A stretch of DNA of 64,000 nucleotides, from contig NZ_BCVZ01000004.1 in assembly GCF_001592005.1 (NCBI RefSeq), positions 124,001-188,000 on the forward strand, given 5' to 3'. How positions within the stretch are numbered: position 1 is the first letter of the stretch; every line of letters starts with the position of its first letter. This DNA is from Bacillus sonorensis NBRC 101234 = KCTC 13918. GTDB taxonomy: Bacteria > Bacillota > Bacilli > Bacillales > Bacillaceae. Below the pieces are notes generated by a model, which was not told the DNA's origin, made no database searches, and saw only the letters and a program-made list of their open reading frames with translations. The position numbers and the translations under genes are program-made. Shown here piece after piece: positions 9,284-18,380 of the stretch.

Positions 9284-9404
9284 TCAATGGACACCTCAAT
9301 TTTGATACGTTCAACAAAAGTGTAACACGTTTTTAGAAAGTACATGAGGACAGCGGCTGAAAAAACAGGCCTCTTTTCAAAAGTTCTTCCCAAAACGACA
9401 TGAA

Positions 9405-9424
9405 AGCCCCCAGCGGTGGGGGCT
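9405..9424 (-). terminator. Hairpin after panD
   Basis: GC-rich 7-bp hairpin with arms 9405-9411 and 9418-9424, adjoining the panD stop, followed on the minus strand by TTTC. Probable terminator of panBCD. Confidence 0.65.
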
Positions 9425-9808
9425 CTACAGAATGGTACGGGCCGGCTCAAACCCAAGCATTTGCTCGATTTCGTTCTTCTCGTTCAAAACGGCTACTTTC
9501 GGCTTGTGATGCTTCGCCTCTTCCTCCGTCATCATCGCGTAGGACACAATAATGACGACATCTCCTTTTTGAACGAGCCGGGCGGCCGCTCCATTGAGAC
9601 AAATGACGCCGCTCCCCCTTTCACCGGGAATGATATACGTTTCCAGCCGGGCGCCGTTATTATTATTTACAATTTGCACTTTTTCATTTGCCATCATTCC
9701 GACGGCATCCAATAAATCTTCATCAATCGTCACGCTGCCGACATAGTTTAAGTTGGCCTCGGTGACTCTCGCTCTATGCAGCTTTGCGCTCATTAACGTC
9801 CGGTACAT
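9425..9808 (-). CDS. panD: Aspartate 1-decarboxylase proenzyme
   Basis: Makes beta-alanine from aspartate for pantothenate and coenzyme A synthesis. The 127-residue proenzyme is expected to self-cleave between Gly24 and Ser25 (NYVGS) to form its pyruvoyl cofactor; Arg54 region (GARLETY) and Tyr58 are present. Two ATG codons stand in tandem (9811 and 9808); the second gives the family length and better spacing from the AAAGGAGG in the end of panC. Overlap with the panC stop suggests translational coupling. Confidence 0.95.
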   Translation of the reverse strand: MYRTLMSAKLHRARVTEANLNYVGSVTIDEDLLDAVGMMANEKVQIVNNNNGARLETYIIPGERGSGVICLNGAAARLVQKGDVVIIVSYAMMTEEEAKHHKPKVAVLNEKNEIEQMLGFEPARTIL

Positions 9809-10674
9809 CATAGGTCCTCCTTTCGATCATCGGGAATATCGATAATTATATTATCAATTAAGCGGGCTTTGGAAAATTTGACGGCCACCGCTATAATGAT
9901 TTTCCCGCTCAGCATTTCCCTGCTCTTGAGGTCGGGATATGAATAAATCTCAGCGTAATCAATGACACCGCTCGTTTTATTCAACATACCGCGCACTTCT
10001 TCCATAATGACGTCCGGATTCCGCTCTCCATCGGCTATTAGCCGGGCGCCGTGCTGAAGCGACTGATAGAGAGCGGCCGCTTCCTCGCGCTCGCTTTTTG
10101 AAAGATACACATTCCGCGAGCTTTTGGCAAGGCCGTCCTCTTCCCGCACCGTATCAACGGGAACCAGCTTGATATCCATGAAGAAATCATTGATCAAACC
10201 GTCGACCACAGCGACCTGCTGCGCATCCTTCATCCCAAAATAAACCCTTGTCGGAGACGTGAGGTTGAACAATTTGGTCAGCACTGTCGCGACACCGTCA
10301 AAATGCCCAACCCTTGAACGGCCGCACAGGACATCCGTCCTTTTTTTGACATTGACGATAACCGTAGATTCCTGCTGGTACATGTCTTCCGGGGCTGGAG
10401 TGAACAGAACGTCCACTCCGCCTCCTTCCGCAAGCTTCCGGTCTCTTTCGATATCCCTAGGATATGATTCAAAGTCTTCACCCGGACCAAATTGAAGGGG
10501 ATTGACAAAAATGCTCATGACGACAATATCGTTTTCTTTTCGCGCTTTTTCTGCAAGCGCCATATGCCCTTCATGAAGAAATCCCATCGTCGGCACGAAC
10601 CCGATTGTTTTTCCTTCTTTTCGATATGTTTTTGTTACACACTGCATGTCTTTTGCTGTTTTGATTTCAATCAT
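9808..10674 (-). CDS. panC: Pantothenate synthetase
   Basis: Joins pantoate and beta-alanine with ATP to give pantothenate. The 288 residues carry the nucleotidyl-transferase HIGH-type motif [10 protein letters not shown] at 28-37 and the KSSRN motif (KMSKS counterpart) further down. It starts 2 bp after the panB stop and overlaps the panD start, so panB-panC-panD is one tight operon. No anomalies seen. Confidence 0.97.
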   Translation of the reverse strand: MIEIKTAKDMQCVTKTYRKEGKTIGFVPTMGFLHEGHMALAEKARKENDIVVMSIFVNPLQFGPGEDFESYPRDIERDRKLAEGGGVDVLFTPAPEDMYQQESTVIVNVKKRTDVLCGRSRVGHFDGVATVLTKLFNLTSPTRVYFGMKDAQQVAVVDGLINDFFMDIKLVPVDTVREEDGLAKSSRNVYLSKSEREEAAALYQSLQHGARLIADGERNPDVIMEEVRGMLNKTSGVIDYAEIYSYPDLKSREMLSGKIIIAVAVKFSKARLIDNIIIDIPDDRKEDL

Positions 10675-10676
10675 GC

Positions 10677-11510
10677 TTATTTTCCTCCGTATAAGCCTTC
10701 CAGCACTTCTTGATCAATATGGAATGAATGAGAATCTTCAGGAAAGGCCCGGGTTCTGACATCGTTGGCATAGCCGGAAAGCGCCGCTTTGATCGGCGGA
10801 TCAATCTGGGCATATTGTTTGACAAACTTTGGCGTCCTGCTGACGCCGTGTCCGACGACATCATGGTAAACGAGCACCTGTCCGTCTGTGTAGACCCCGG
10901 CGCCGATGCCGATGACCGGAATCGTCAATTCTTTGGAAATCCGTTCCGCCAGTCTCGCTGGAACGCATTCGAGCACAAGTGCCATCGCGCCCGCTTCTTC
11001 ACAGCGCCTGCTGTCTTCAATCAGCTTTTTGGCGCTTTCTTCATCTTTTCCCTGTACTTTATAGCCTCCCAAGACACCGACAGATTGAGGGGTCAAGCCT
11101 AAATGGCTGACCACAGGTATGCCGCCTCTTGTTAAAGCTGTAATCGTTTCAAACACGCCGTCTCCGCCCTCAAGCTTCAAAGCATCTGCCCCGCTCTCCT
11201 GAACGATCTTCATGGCGTTTTTGAGTGCGTCTTCCTGTGAGCAGTGATAGGACATAAACGGCATGTCTGTGACGATAAATGTATCCTTTGCTCCCCGTTT
11301 TACGGCTTTTGTGTGGTGGATCATGTCCGCCACCGTAACCGATACAGTCGAGTCAAGGCCGAGCACGACCATTCCGAGAGAATCGCCGACTAGAATCATG
11401 TCGACTTCTGCTTGTTCGGCAAGCTTTGCCCCCGGATAGTCATAGGCCGTCAGCATGACGATCGGCTCTCCGTTCTGTTTCATGTTTAAAAAATCCAGTT
11501 TTGTCTTCAT
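10677..11510 (-). CDS. panB: 3-methyl-2-oxobutanoate hydroxymethyltransferase
   Basis: First committed pantothenate step, adding a hydroxymethyl group from methylene-tetrahydrofolate to ketoisovalerate. The 277 residues form a TIM barrel with [13 protein letters not shown] near the start, VGDSLGMV, the catalytic KLEGG region, and VIGIGAG. The open frame extends 37 codons further upstream, but that part is low-quality leader sequence; the ATG at 11510 follows GGAGGAG by 6 bases. The leader contains two hairpins (described separately) that could regulate panBCD. Confidence 0.96.
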   Translation of the reverse strand: MKTKLDFLNMKQNGEPIVMLTAYDYPGAKLAEQAEVDMILVGDSLGMVVLGLDSTVSVTVADMIHHTKAVKRGAKDTFIVTDMPFMSYHCSQEDALKNAMKIVQESGADALKLEGGDGVFETITALTRGGIPVVSHLGLTPQSVGVLGGYKVQGKDEESAKKLIEDSRRCEEAGAMALVLECVPARLAERISKELTIPVIGIGAGVYTDGQVLVYHDVVGHGVSRTPKFVKQYAQIDPPIKAALSGYANDVRTRAFPEDSHSFHIDQEVLEGLYGGK

Positions 11511-11519
11511 GTGTTTCTC

Positions 11520-11539
11520 CTCCTCTTGTTTTAGAGGAG
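11520..11539 (-). promoter_or_regulatory. Hairpin covering the panB ribosome-binding site
   Basis: A 7-bp stem, arms 11520-11526 and 11533-11539 with a 6-base loop, pairs the GAGGAG Shine-Dalgarno of panB with an upstream CTCCTCT. There is no T run after it, so a role in translation control is more likely than termination. Function is inferred. Confidence 0.5.
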
Positions 11540-11567
11540 ATGAGCTGCCGTTATTTTTTTCGGACAG

Positions 11568-11594
11568 TAAAAAAATCTTCCGCGAAGAAGATTT
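11568..11594 (-). terminator. Terminator/attenuator between birA and panB
   Basis: Eight-base stem (arms 11587-11594 and 11573-11580) followed by seven T on the minus strand. It may end birA transcription. Because a good promoter lies upstream at 11715-11744, it may instead act as an attenuator in the panB leader. Confidence 0.7.
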
Positions 11595-11714
11595 CAATCG
11601 TCCATCATCGGCAAGAATCATCCCTCTGTCCCAGTCCTTTTTGGATCAAGGCAGACTGTATTGAAAAATAAAATCGTTTTGCAGGTGCAGTTCCGTCGGA
11701 TACTGCCCAATCGA

Positions 11715-11744
11715 AGTATACCAAAAACGCCGCGTCCGTTCCAA
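11715..11744 (-). promoter_or_regulatory. Predicted promoter for panBCD
   Basis: The -35 box TTGGAA is at 11739-11744, directly after the birA stop, and the -10 box TATACT at 11715-11720 with an 18-bp spacer. The predicted panB leader is about 200 nt and contains the terminator-like and RBS hairpins. Confidence 0.5.
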
Positions 11745-12728
11745 CTATGACGGATTGATTTCGATATCGGCGGAATAGATTTTTTTGATCCCGTCGCTTG
11801 TTTCCAAGAGGAGAACGCCTTCATCATCGATCCCGAGCGCCTTGCCGTGAAATGTTCCAGACAGCGTCCGCGCGGTCAATTGACGATGCAATGTGATCGC
11901 ATAGCTTTCCCATAAAAGTTTAATCGGCTTGAAACCGTGTGTCAGATAATCGCTGTATCGTTTTTCAAAGGTTAACAGTATCGTCTGAATGAGGGCCGCC
12001 CTGTCGATTTTTTCGCCGCTTTCGATGCGCAGACTTGTCGCCGTTTCCTGCAACTCCCCCGGGAAATCGTCAGCATGCTGGTTGACGTTAATACCTGTGC
12101 CGACAATGACAGAGTGAACCTGATCTGCCTCAGCCTGCAATTCGGTTAAAATTCCGACCGCTTTTTTGCCGTTGATTAAAATATCGTTCGGCCATTTAAT
12201 TTCGGCGACGATGCCCGTTTGCTCTTCGATCGCCTGGACGATCGCCACAGCGGCCAAAAGCGTCAGCTGCGGTGTTTTTTGCACGGGAATCTCAGGTCTT
12301 AGTATCAGGCTCATCCAGATTCCCGTTCCCTCAGGGGAGTGCCATGCCCTCGACATTCTCCCCCGTCCTTCCGTCTGTTTATCAGCTACGACGATCGTTC
12401 CTTCCGGAGCGCCGTTATTGGCCAGTTCATGAGCGATTTTCTGCGTAGAAGCCACGACATCCTGAAAATGAATGGTTTGGCCCATTTTTTCCGTTTTCAA
12501 GCCGAGCCTGATTTCATCTTCGCTGATCTTATCAGGCTTTTTTTTCATTTTATAGCCGAGCTTCCTGACCGCTTCTAACTCATACCCTGATTTCCTCAGC
12601 TCTTCAATGTGCTTCCAGACCGCCGTTCTGGAGCAGCCGAGCTCTTCACTGATTTTCTGGCCTGAGATGAATTCTCCGTCGGCCTCTGTAAACAATTGAA
12701 TGAGTTTTTTTCTTAAGTTTGACTGCAT
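11745..12728 (-). CDS. birA: Biotin--protein ligase and biotin repressor BirA
   Basis: Activates biotin as biotinyl-AMP, attaches it to acetyl-CoA and pyruvate carboxylases, and represses biotin genes. The 327 residues start with a winged helix-turn-helix (SRTAVWKHIEELR, about 32-44), then the catalytic domain with GRGRMSR, KWPNDILI and a GTGINVN motif, and a C-terminal SH3-like domain. The frame opens at a GTG 4 codons upstream, but the ATG at 12728 has correct spacing from AGAGGAG. It overlaps the end of cca by 16 bp. Confidence 0.95.
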   Translation of the reverse strand: MQSNLRKKLIQLFTEADGEFISGQKISEELGCSRTAVWKHIEELRKSGYELEAVRKLGYKMKKKPDKISEDEIRLGLKTEKMGQTIHFQDVVASTQKIAHELANNGAPEGTIVVADKQTEGRGRMSRAWHSPEGTGIWMSLILRPEIPVQKTPQLTLLAAVAIVQAIEEQTGIVAEIKWPNDILINGKKAVGILTELQAEADQVHSVIVGTGINVNQHADDFPGELQETATSLRIESGEKIDRAALIQTILLTFEKRYSDYLTHGFKPIKLLWESYAITLHRQLTARTLSGTFHGKALGIDDEGVLLLETSDGIKKIYSADIEINPS

Positions 12729-13906
12729 GCGTCCAGCCACTCCTCTATGGCTTTTTTTTGATTGGCGAGCTCGCCCTTTAAAACGGCCAGTTCAATCTGT
12801 TTTAAATCTTCTGAGACCCATTTGCCCGGCGGCTTGTTTCTCAGATTGAGAAGGTCACCGCCCGTCACGGCGAGGTCTTTCAGACTTTTAATCGGCAGCT
12901 CCATGTAAGCTTGTCTGATTTCCGCCAACCGCCGATCGTCGATTTCGCCCTTTTCCTTCAGCATGTGAATCTTGCATGCTGAAAGAAGCGTTTCTTCACC
13001 GGCCTCATACATCGACAGCCTGTCCCATTTTTTTTCGATGGATTCGGCGACGTGAACCGCTTGTTTGATGATTTTCCCCGGGAGTTTCCATGATTTCAAA
13101 AAAGCGGGGGCATCGGCTGCATCAATGGACACCATGGAGATGAAGGCCGCCCAGATGTCTGCTCTTTTTTCAAGCTTATAAAAAGGAAAAACGCCGGCAG
13201 ACCGGACGCCGTCCTTTTTGCCGGCCAGGCCGGGCAGTTCTTTGTACAGCCCGGTATCCGCCGCCATGGCAAGCGCCCGGTCAGCCGCTTTTCCTTTTAA
13301 AAGCTTTTCAAATTCAACTGTTTTGCGCTCTGTTGAAATATGCGCCAAAAGTTGGCGATTTTCACAAATCGCTGTTTTTGTCTTCCCGGAAAGCGCAAAT
13401 TCAAGCTGGCTCATAAAACGGAGCGCCCGCAGCATGCGGAGGGCGTCTTCATGGAAGCGTTCCGCCGGGTCGCCGACCGTTTGAATCACCTTTTCTTTAA
13501 TATCCTGCAGACCGCCGAAATAATCGATCAGCTTGCCGTCAGCATCCATCGCCATGGCGTTGATCGTTAAATCGCGGCGTTTTAAATCCTCTTTCAGCGA
13601 TTTGATGAAATGAACCCCGCTCGGCCTTCTATGGTCCTCATATTCGAGTTCAGCCCGGAACGTGGTCACTTCATAAGACTCGCCATCAAAGAGAACGATG
13701 ATCGTACCGTGTTCCTTGCCGACATCGATTGTCTTTGGAAAGATATTCTCGATTTCCTCAGGCGGTGCGTCTGTTGCGATGTCAATGTCCCCGACAGCGC
13801 GGTTCATATGTACGTCCCTGACGGCGCCGCCGACAAAGTAGGCCTGCCAGCCGTGTTTTTTCAGCTCATGAAGGAGGGGAAGAGCCTTAAGAAAGAGATC
13901 CTCCAT
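12713..13906 (-). CDS. cca: CCA-adding tRNA nucleotidyltransferase
   Basis: Adds or repairs the 3' CCA end of tRNAs. Class II enzyme of 397 residues: GGAVRD near residue 27, the metal-binding DIDIATDA motif, RRDLTINAMA, the nucleotide-selecting EDALRMLRALRF, and a C-terminal tRNA-binding region. The longest frame begins at GTG 13912, but that codon abuts the GGGAG Shine-Dalgarno; ATG 13906 has normal spacing and lies two bases after the bshA stop. It overlaps birA at its 3' end. Confidence 0.95.
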   Translation of the reverse strand: MEDLFLKALPLLHELKKHGWQAYFVGGAVRDVHMNRAVGDIDIATDAPPEEIENIFPKTIDVGKEHGTIIVLFDGESYEVTTFRAELEYEDHRRPSGVHFIKSLKEDLKRRDLTINAMAMDADGKLIDYFGGLQDIKEKVIQTVGDPAERFHEDALRMLRALRFMSQLEFALSGKTKTAICENRQLLAHISTERKTVEFEKLLKGKAADRALAMAADTGLYKELPGLAGKKDGVRSAGVFPFYKLEKRADIWAAFISMVSIDAADAPAFLKSWKLPGKIIKQAVHVAESIEKKWDRLSMYEAGEETLLSACKIHMLKEKGEIDDRRLAEIRQAYMELPIKSLKDLAVTGGDLLNLRNKPPGKWVSEDLKQIELAVLKGELANQKKAIEEWLDACSQT

Positions 13907-13908
13907 TG

Positions 13909-15048
13909 TCACACTCCCAGTTCTATTAATTGATGATAAATATCCTCATATTGTCCGATAATGCTGCTGGAAGAAAACTGTTCCATGATGTTTTTCAGCG
14001 CCGCATCTGTAAAGCGGCGGTGCAGTGCGTCATCCGTCAACAGTTGAAGCGACTTTTCAGCAGCATCATCCACATCGCCTACATTGACCAAAAAACCGCT
14101 GATTCCGTCTTTGATGACTTCGGGGATGCCTCCGATGTTCGTTCCGATGCAGGGAACGCCGCAGGCCATGGCTTCGAGCAGAACAAGGCCGAAGCTTTCC
14201 TTTTCAGATAAAAGAAGCTTCAAATCGCTGATCGCATAAAGCTCCTCCACGCTGTCCTGCTTTCCTAAAAAAAGGACGTTATCTTCCAGGCCAAGCTGTC
14301 TGACAAGCTGGCAGATGACGGACATTTCCGGACCGTCGCCGACGAGAAGAAGCTTTGCTTTCATTTGGCTGACAATCCGGCTGAAGACATGAATGACATC
14401 CTGCACACGTTTGACCCGCCTGAAATTCGACACATGGATGATCACTTTTTCATCAGCGGAAATGCCGTACTGTTCTTTTAATACATGCCGGTCCTGCTTG
14501 ATGTAAACCCGCTCGTCGACGAAATTGTAGATCGTGTCTATTTTTTTGTTCGGTTTAATTAAATCATACGTCTGAGCAGCGAGAGCCGATGATACGGCCG
14601 TCACGCGGTCGGATGATTCTATCGCGAACTTAATTAAATCCTTTAAAGACGGATCATAGCCGAGCACCGTGATATCTGTGCCATGCAGCGTCGTAACGGT
14701 TTTGATATCTCCCCCCAGCATTTGCTTCGCTAAAAACGCAGAAACCGCATGAGGCACAGCATAATGGGCATGAAGAATATCAAGCTGTTCCCGTTTGGCC
14801 ACTTCCGCCATTTTGCTGGCCAATGCCAAATCATAGGGCGGATATTTAAACACGGCATATTGGTTGACTTCAACCTCATGAAAATAAATGTTGCAATATA
14901 CTTTATTCAGCTTGTACGGGACACTGGACGTAATAAAATGAATTTCATGTCCTCTTTCCGCAAGCAGTTTGCCGAGTTCGGTCGCGATGATTCCCGATCC
15001 GCCGACACTCGGATAACATGTGATTCCGATTTTTAATTTTTTCATCAT
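13909..15048 (-). CDS. bshA: N-acetyl-alpha-D-glucosaminyl L-malate synthase BshA
   Basis: First step of bacillithiol synthesis: a GT4-family retaining glycosyltransferase that moves GlcNAc from UDP-GlcNAc to L-malate. Of 379 residues, the N-terminal GT-B domain has CYPSVGGSG and the C-terminal one the [19 protein letters not shown] signature with the E-x7-E nucleotide-sugar motif. It starts at tandem ATG codons overlapping the bshB1 stop (TGATGATG), so translation is probably coupled and the first residue is ambiguous by one. Confidence 0.95.
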   Translation of the reverse strand: MMKKLKIGITCYPSVGGSGIIATELGKLLAERGHEIHFITSSVPYKLNKVYCNIYFHEVEVNQYAVFKYPPYDLALASKMAEVAKREQLDILHAHYAVPHAVSAFLAKQMLGGDIKTVTTLHGTDITVLGYDPSLKDLIKFAIESSDRVTAVSSALAAQTYDLIKPNKKIDTIYNFVDERVYIKQDRHVLKEQYGISADEKVIIHVSNFRRVKRVQDVIHVFSRIVSQMKAKLLLVGDGPEMSVICQLVRQLGLEDNVLFLGKQDSVEELYAISDLKLLLSEKESFGLVLLEAMACGVPCIGTNIGGIPEVIKDGISGFLVNVGDVDDAAEKSLQLLTDDALHRRFTDAALKNIMEQFSSSSIIGQYEDIYHQLIELGV

Positions 15049-15746
15049 CAGCCCCCAAATAGATCATTGTTTAACAGAAGCGTCCGTTTTGAAAAAAAAC
15101 CTTCAGCATATGTGACGCCCGCTTCTTTTCCGAGAAGTTTTTCCCTGGCTTCGACAGTTTCGATATATCCGTTTGTCAGCGGTGTTTCCACCGAATGCTC
15201 CGAGCGGCTGAACTGGCTTTTGTATGCTCTGAGAGCGGCTGTTTTTTGCTCCATCGTATCGGAAATATCGATGACAAATTCAGGTTTATGAAAGCCGTTG
15301 ATCATATAGTAATACATGTTTTGCACTTTATGAGCCGGCAGATCTTCTGCATCTTGATATTTATGTATTCCGGCGGAAAAAACCGCTTCTTCGACGATCT
15401 CCGCCGCGTGTCCGTGATCCGGGTGCCGATCTTTTTGATACGGTACAAACACAAGCTTCGGTTTATACTTCCGGATAACGGTGACAGCTTCTCTGACCGC
15501 CGCTTGATTTACAAACAGGCCGCGGTCGGGAAGCGCGAGGGATACGCGCGGGCTGGCGCCCAAGATTTCGGCCGCCAGCGCCGCTTCGCTTTTTCTCGTG
15601 TCGACTGTTCCGTTTGATGACAGTTCAGCCTCTGTTAAATCGCAAATGCCAATTCGGAACCCTTTTTTACTATATTTCGCAATGGTTCCTCCCATGCCGA
15701 TTTCCACATCATCGCTATGTGCACCGAACGCCAGTATATCAAGCAT
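15048..15746 (-). CDS. bshB1: Bacillithiol biosynthesis deacetylase BshB1
   Basis: Zinc-dependent PIG-L/LmbE-type deacetylase that removes the acetyl group from GlcNAc-malate in bacillithiol synthesis. The frame could open further upstream, but ATG 15746 follows AGGGA by about 6 bases and gives 232 residues starting [10 protein letters not shown]. The second zinc motif HPDHGHA is normal, while the first reads AHSDD where the family nearly always has AHPDD (see findings). Zinc-binding His and Asp are kept. The start lies inside the end of mgsA. Confidence 0.93.
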   Translation of the reverse strand: MLDILAFGAHSDDVEIGMGGTIAKYSKKGFRIGICDLTEAELSSNGTVDTRKSEAALAAEILGASPRVSLALPDRGLFVNQAAVREAVTVIRKYKPKLVFVPYQKDRHPDHGHAAEIVEEAVFSAGIHKYQDAEDLPAHKVQNMYYYMINGFHKPEFVIDISDTMEQKTAALRAYKSQFSRSEHSVETPLTNGYIETVEAREKLLGKEAGVTYAEGFFSKRTLLLNNDLFGG

Positions 15747-16152
15747 CTTGATCCCTGCCATGCACAAGCTTTCTAAACTCAAAAGCGCCTTCTTCAAGAG
15801 ACCTGATTAAAATTTCTGCGGTCCCCATATTGGTCGCAAGCGGGATTGAATATACGTCAGATAAGCGGATCAATGCTGAAACATCAGGCTCATGCGGCTG
15901 AGCCGTTAACGGGTCTCTCAAAAAGATGACAAGATCGATTTCATTTTTCGCAATCAATGCGCCGATCTGCTGATCTCCGCCGAGCGGCCCCGATTGAAGG
16001 CGCACGATGGACAAATCAGTCGCTTCCATGATTTTCAGTCCGGTCGTTCCCGTTGCAAACAATTCATGCTTTTTTAAAATGTCTTGATAGGCCGTCGCCA
16101 GCTGAATCATATCCTGTTTTTTTCGGTCATGGGCGATTAAAGCGATTTTCAA
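15739..16152 (-). CDS. mgsA: Methylglyoxal synthase
   Basis: Converts dihydroxyacetone phosphate to methylglyoxal and phosphate, a bypass used when phosphorylated sugars accumulate. The 137 residues show the phosphate-binding ATGTTG segment, the catalytic Asp60 in [11 protein letters not shown] and the [14 protein letters not shown] motif around 78-90. The start is a TTG 8 bases after AAGGGGG. It ends 7 bases inside bshB1 and belongs to the ypjD-dapB-mgsA-bsh cluster. Confidence 0.96.
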   Translation of the reverse strand: MKIALIAHDRKKQDMIQLATAYQDILKKHELFATGTTGLKIMEATDLSIVRLQSGPLGGDQQIGALIAKNEIDLVIFLRDPLTAQPHEPDVSALIRLSDVYSIPLATNMGTAEILIRSLEEGAFEFRKLVHGRDQDA

Positions 16153-16173
16153 AGCGGTTTCCCCCTTTTTGTA

Positions 16174-16977
16174 TTAAGCGATTATATTTTCCAGGCCGTA
16201 GACAAGCTGATCAATTTTCATCACTTGTTCAACAGCCAGTTTCACACCTGACATGAAAGATGCGCGGTTATAAGAATCATGGCGGATTTTCAGCGTTTGC
16301 CCGTCTCCTCCGAACATCACTTCCTGATGGGCGATTAATCCCGGCAAGCGGACGCTGTGGAGACGGATTCCGTTTTGTTCGGCCCCTCTCGCTCCCGGCA
16401 GAATTTCCTTTTCATCGGGATGCCCCTGCTGTTTTGCTTCCCGTACAGCCGAGATCATTTCCGCCGTTTTCAAGGCTGTTCCGCTCGGGGCGTCAAGCTT
16501 TTGATCATGGTGCTGTTCAATGATTTCGACATCGGTAAAATAGTTGGCCGCCATCTGTGAAAATTTCATCATCAAGACGGCTCCAAGAGCAAAGTTTGGC
16601 GCAATGATCGCACCGATTCCTTTTTCGTCCGTCAGCTCCATCAGTTCGTTCAGATCGCTTTCCGAAAATCCGGTCGTTCCGACTACAGGACGGACTCCGT
16701 GCTCCAGCGCGATTTTCGTGTGGACTTTGCCGATTTCAGGTGTTGTCAAATCAATCAGGACATCCGGATCTGTTTCTGAAAAGCATTCGTGTATGTCTGT
16801 ATATACGGCCGCTTCAGAGCGGCAGGCTAAAACCTCTGATAGTTTCTTCCTGTTATATGTACGGTCAATCGCCCCCACGAGTTCAAAATGAGCGGTGTCC
16901 TCTACAAGCTTGACCGCTTCGCTTCCCATTCTCCCCCGGGGTCCGGCTATGACAATTTTGATCGTTTCTTTTGACAT
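16174..16977 (-). CDS. dapB: 4-hydroxy-tetrahydrodipicolinate reductase
   Basis: Lysine/diaminopimelate pathway enzyme reducing the DapA product with NAD(P)H; it supplies wall precursors and spore dipicolinate. The 267 residues have an N-terminal nucleotide-binding GPRGRMG loop (13-19), the catalytic [13 protein letters not shown] motif and a C-terminal tetramerisation region. The Shine-Dalgarno GAGGAG is well spaced from ATG 16977. It lies 11 bp after ypjD. Confidence 0.96.
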   Translation of the reverse strand: MSKETIKIVIAGPRGRMGSEAVKLVEDTAHFELVGAIDRTYNRKKLSEVLACRSEAAVYTDIHECFSETDPDVLIDLTTPEIGKVHTKIALEHGVRPVVGTTGFSESDLNELMELTDEKGIGAIIAPNFALGAVLMMKFSQMAANYFTDVEIIEQHHDQKLDAPSGTALKTAEMISAVREAKQQGHPDEKEILPGARGAEQNGIRLHSVRLPGLIAHQEVMFGGDGQTLKIRHDSYNRASFMSGVKLAVEQVMKIDQLVYGLENIIA

Positions 16978-16988
16978 ATGAATCTCCT

Positions 16989-17327
16989 CTACTTTCCTTG
17001 TTCTTTTCGTGTCCAGCGGTCTTTGTCACGGGTGCTGAATTTCTCCATGACCATATCGTGCGCTTCATCTAATGATATATGAAGTGAATTGGCTAAACAA
17101 ACTAAAACAAATAACACGTCGCCGAGTTCCTCTTCGATCTTTTTTTCCGCTTCCGTTTTTTTCTTGGGTTTTTCTCCATAGTGGTGATTGATTTCCCTCG
17201 CCAGTTCGCCGAGTTCCTCTGTCAGCCTGGCCATCATCGCAAGCGGGCTGAAATACCCTTCTTTAAACTGGCCGATATATTCATCAACCTCGCGCTGTAT
17301 ATCTTTCATCGTTTTTTCCTTCGTCAT
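16989..17327 (-). CDS. ypjD: MazG-like nucleotide pyrophosphohydrolase YpjD
   Basis: Protein of 112 residues of the all-alpha NTP pyrophosphatase (MazG) fold. The metal-binding signature is visible as EELGEL (around 38-43) with a second EELGD(V) (around 66-70), the pattern E-x2-E ... E-x2-D. It is expected to hydrolyse unwanted nucleotides, but the substrate is unknown. First gene of the leftward cluster with its own divergent promoter facing ypjC; AGGAGG lies 9 bases before the ATG. Confidence 0.88.
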   Translation of the reverse strand: MTKEKTMKDIQREVDEYIGQFKEGYFSPLAMMARLTEELGELAREINHHYGEKPKKKTEAEKKIEEELGDVLFVLVCLANSLHISLDEAHDMVMEKFSTRDKDRWTRKEQGK

Positions 17328-17354
17328 TCGGCAAAACCTCCTGTCATCTCTTAC

Positions 17355-17383
17355 ATGTTAGCGAATTCAAACAAGTTTGACAA
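17355..17383 (-). promoter_or_regulatory. Predicted promoter of the ypjD-dapB-mgsA-bsh-cca-birA cluster
   Basis: The -35 box TTGTCA is at 17378-17383 and the -10 box TAACAT at 17355-17360, spacer 17 bp. It reads away from the ypjC promoter 15 bp to the right. Confidence 0.55.
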
Positions 17384-17398
17384 ATGTTTAAAACGGGT

Positions 17399-17427
17399 TT
17401 GCTGTTTAAAATGGGATACACTATAAT
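17399..17427 (+). promoter_or_regulatory. Predicted sigma-A promoter of ypjC
   Basis: TTGCTG at 17399-17404 and TATAAT at 17422-17427 with a 17-bp spacer. The predicted leader before ypjC is about 30 nt. Confidence 0.65.
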
Positions 17428-17463
17428 ATTAACGCCAGCTTATGGAAGGAAAGGGGTTTTTTT

Positions 17464-18336
17464 ATGGCCGGAGACATCAGAATGAAAAACGTCTTGTTTA
17501 TATTGGCAGGCGCCGCTATTTTTTCTTTTGGACTTGTTCATTTTAATATGCAAAACAATTTATCGGAAGGCGGTTTTACGGGAATCACCCTGCTGCTTTA
17601 TTTCCTGTTTCATATCGATCCTTCCATATCCAACCTGGTTTTAAACATTCCGGTTTTTATTATCGGCTGGAAGCTGCTCGGCAGAACGGTTTTTTTGTAT
17701 ACCATTCTCGGAACTGTCAGCTTGTCCGTGTTTTTATGGATATTCCAGCGCTTTCAGATCCACATGCCGCTTCAGCATGACCTTGCGCTCGCAGCGCTGT
17801 TCGCCGGGGTTTTTATCGGCACGGGGCTGGGAATCATCTTCAAATACGGCGGCACAACCGGAGGCGTCGATATTATCGTGCGGCTGATCAACAAATATTT
17901 TCATGTGCCTATGGGCAAAGCGATGTTCGTATTTGATGCCTGTGTCATTACATTATCGCTTATTTTTTACCTTTCCTATAAAGAAGCTATGTACACGCTC
18001 GTAGCCGTATTTGTCGCCTCGAAAGTAATAGACTTTATGCAGGAAGGCGGATACGCAGCAAAAGGAGCCACTATCATTTCCGATAAAAACGAACAGATTC
18101 AGCGCAAAATCATCGAAGAAATGGAGCGCGGGGTTACGATATTAAAAGGCCAGGGGTCATATACAAAAGCTGAGCGCGATGTGCTGTACTGCGTCGTCCC
18201 GAAAAATGAAGTAGTCCTTTTAAAAAATGTGATCACCTCAGTCGATCCCCATGCATTTGTTGCGGTAAGCGATGTTCACGATGTATTGGGAGAAGGCTTT
18301 ACACTAGACGAAAATAAGAACCCTATTTCACGCTGA
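17464..18336 (+). CDS. ypjC: YitT-family membrane protein with C-terminal DUF2179 domain
   Basis: 290-residue integral membrane protein. About five hydrophobic segments occupy residues 8-195, including the family-type GTGLGIIFKYGGTTGGVDII loop, and a soluble C-terminal DUF2179 domain (about 205-280) ends in VSDVHDVLGEGF. Transport or regulatory function is unknown. It is one of the few plus-strand genes here and is transcribed divergently from ypjD. ATG 17464 follows AAAGGGG by 7 bases; an internal ATG six codons on is a less likely start. Confidence 0.85.
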   Translation: MAGDIRMKNVLFILAGAAIFSFGLVHFNMQNNLSEGGFTGITLLLYFLFHIDPSISNLVLNIPVFIIGWKLLGRTVFLYTILGTVSLSVFLWIFQRFQIHMPLQHDLALAALFAGVFIGTGLGIIFKYGGTTGGVDIIVRLINKYFHVPMGKAMFVFDACVITLSLIFYLSYKEAMYTLVAVFVASKVIDFMQEGGYAAKGATIISDKNEQIQRKIIEEMERGVTILKGQGSYTKAERDVLYCVVPKNEVVLLKNVITSVDPHAFVAVSDVHDVLGEGFTLDENKNPISR

Positions 18337-18350
18337 TTCATTCAAAGAAA

Positions 18351-18378
18351 AAGAAGCCCGCGGCACGCAGAGCTTCTT
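18351..18378. terminator. Shared terminator of ypjC and ypjB
   Basis: Stem AAGAAGC (18351-18357) with GCTTCTT (18372-18378), T-rich on the right and A-rich on the left, between two convergent genes. Confidence 0.7.
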
Positions 18379-18380
18379 TT

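Noticed and set aside
11511..11621. N-terminal 37-codon extension of PanB
   Set aside because: It translates the leader hairpins, is absent from the family, and the internal ATG has the proper ribosome-binding site.
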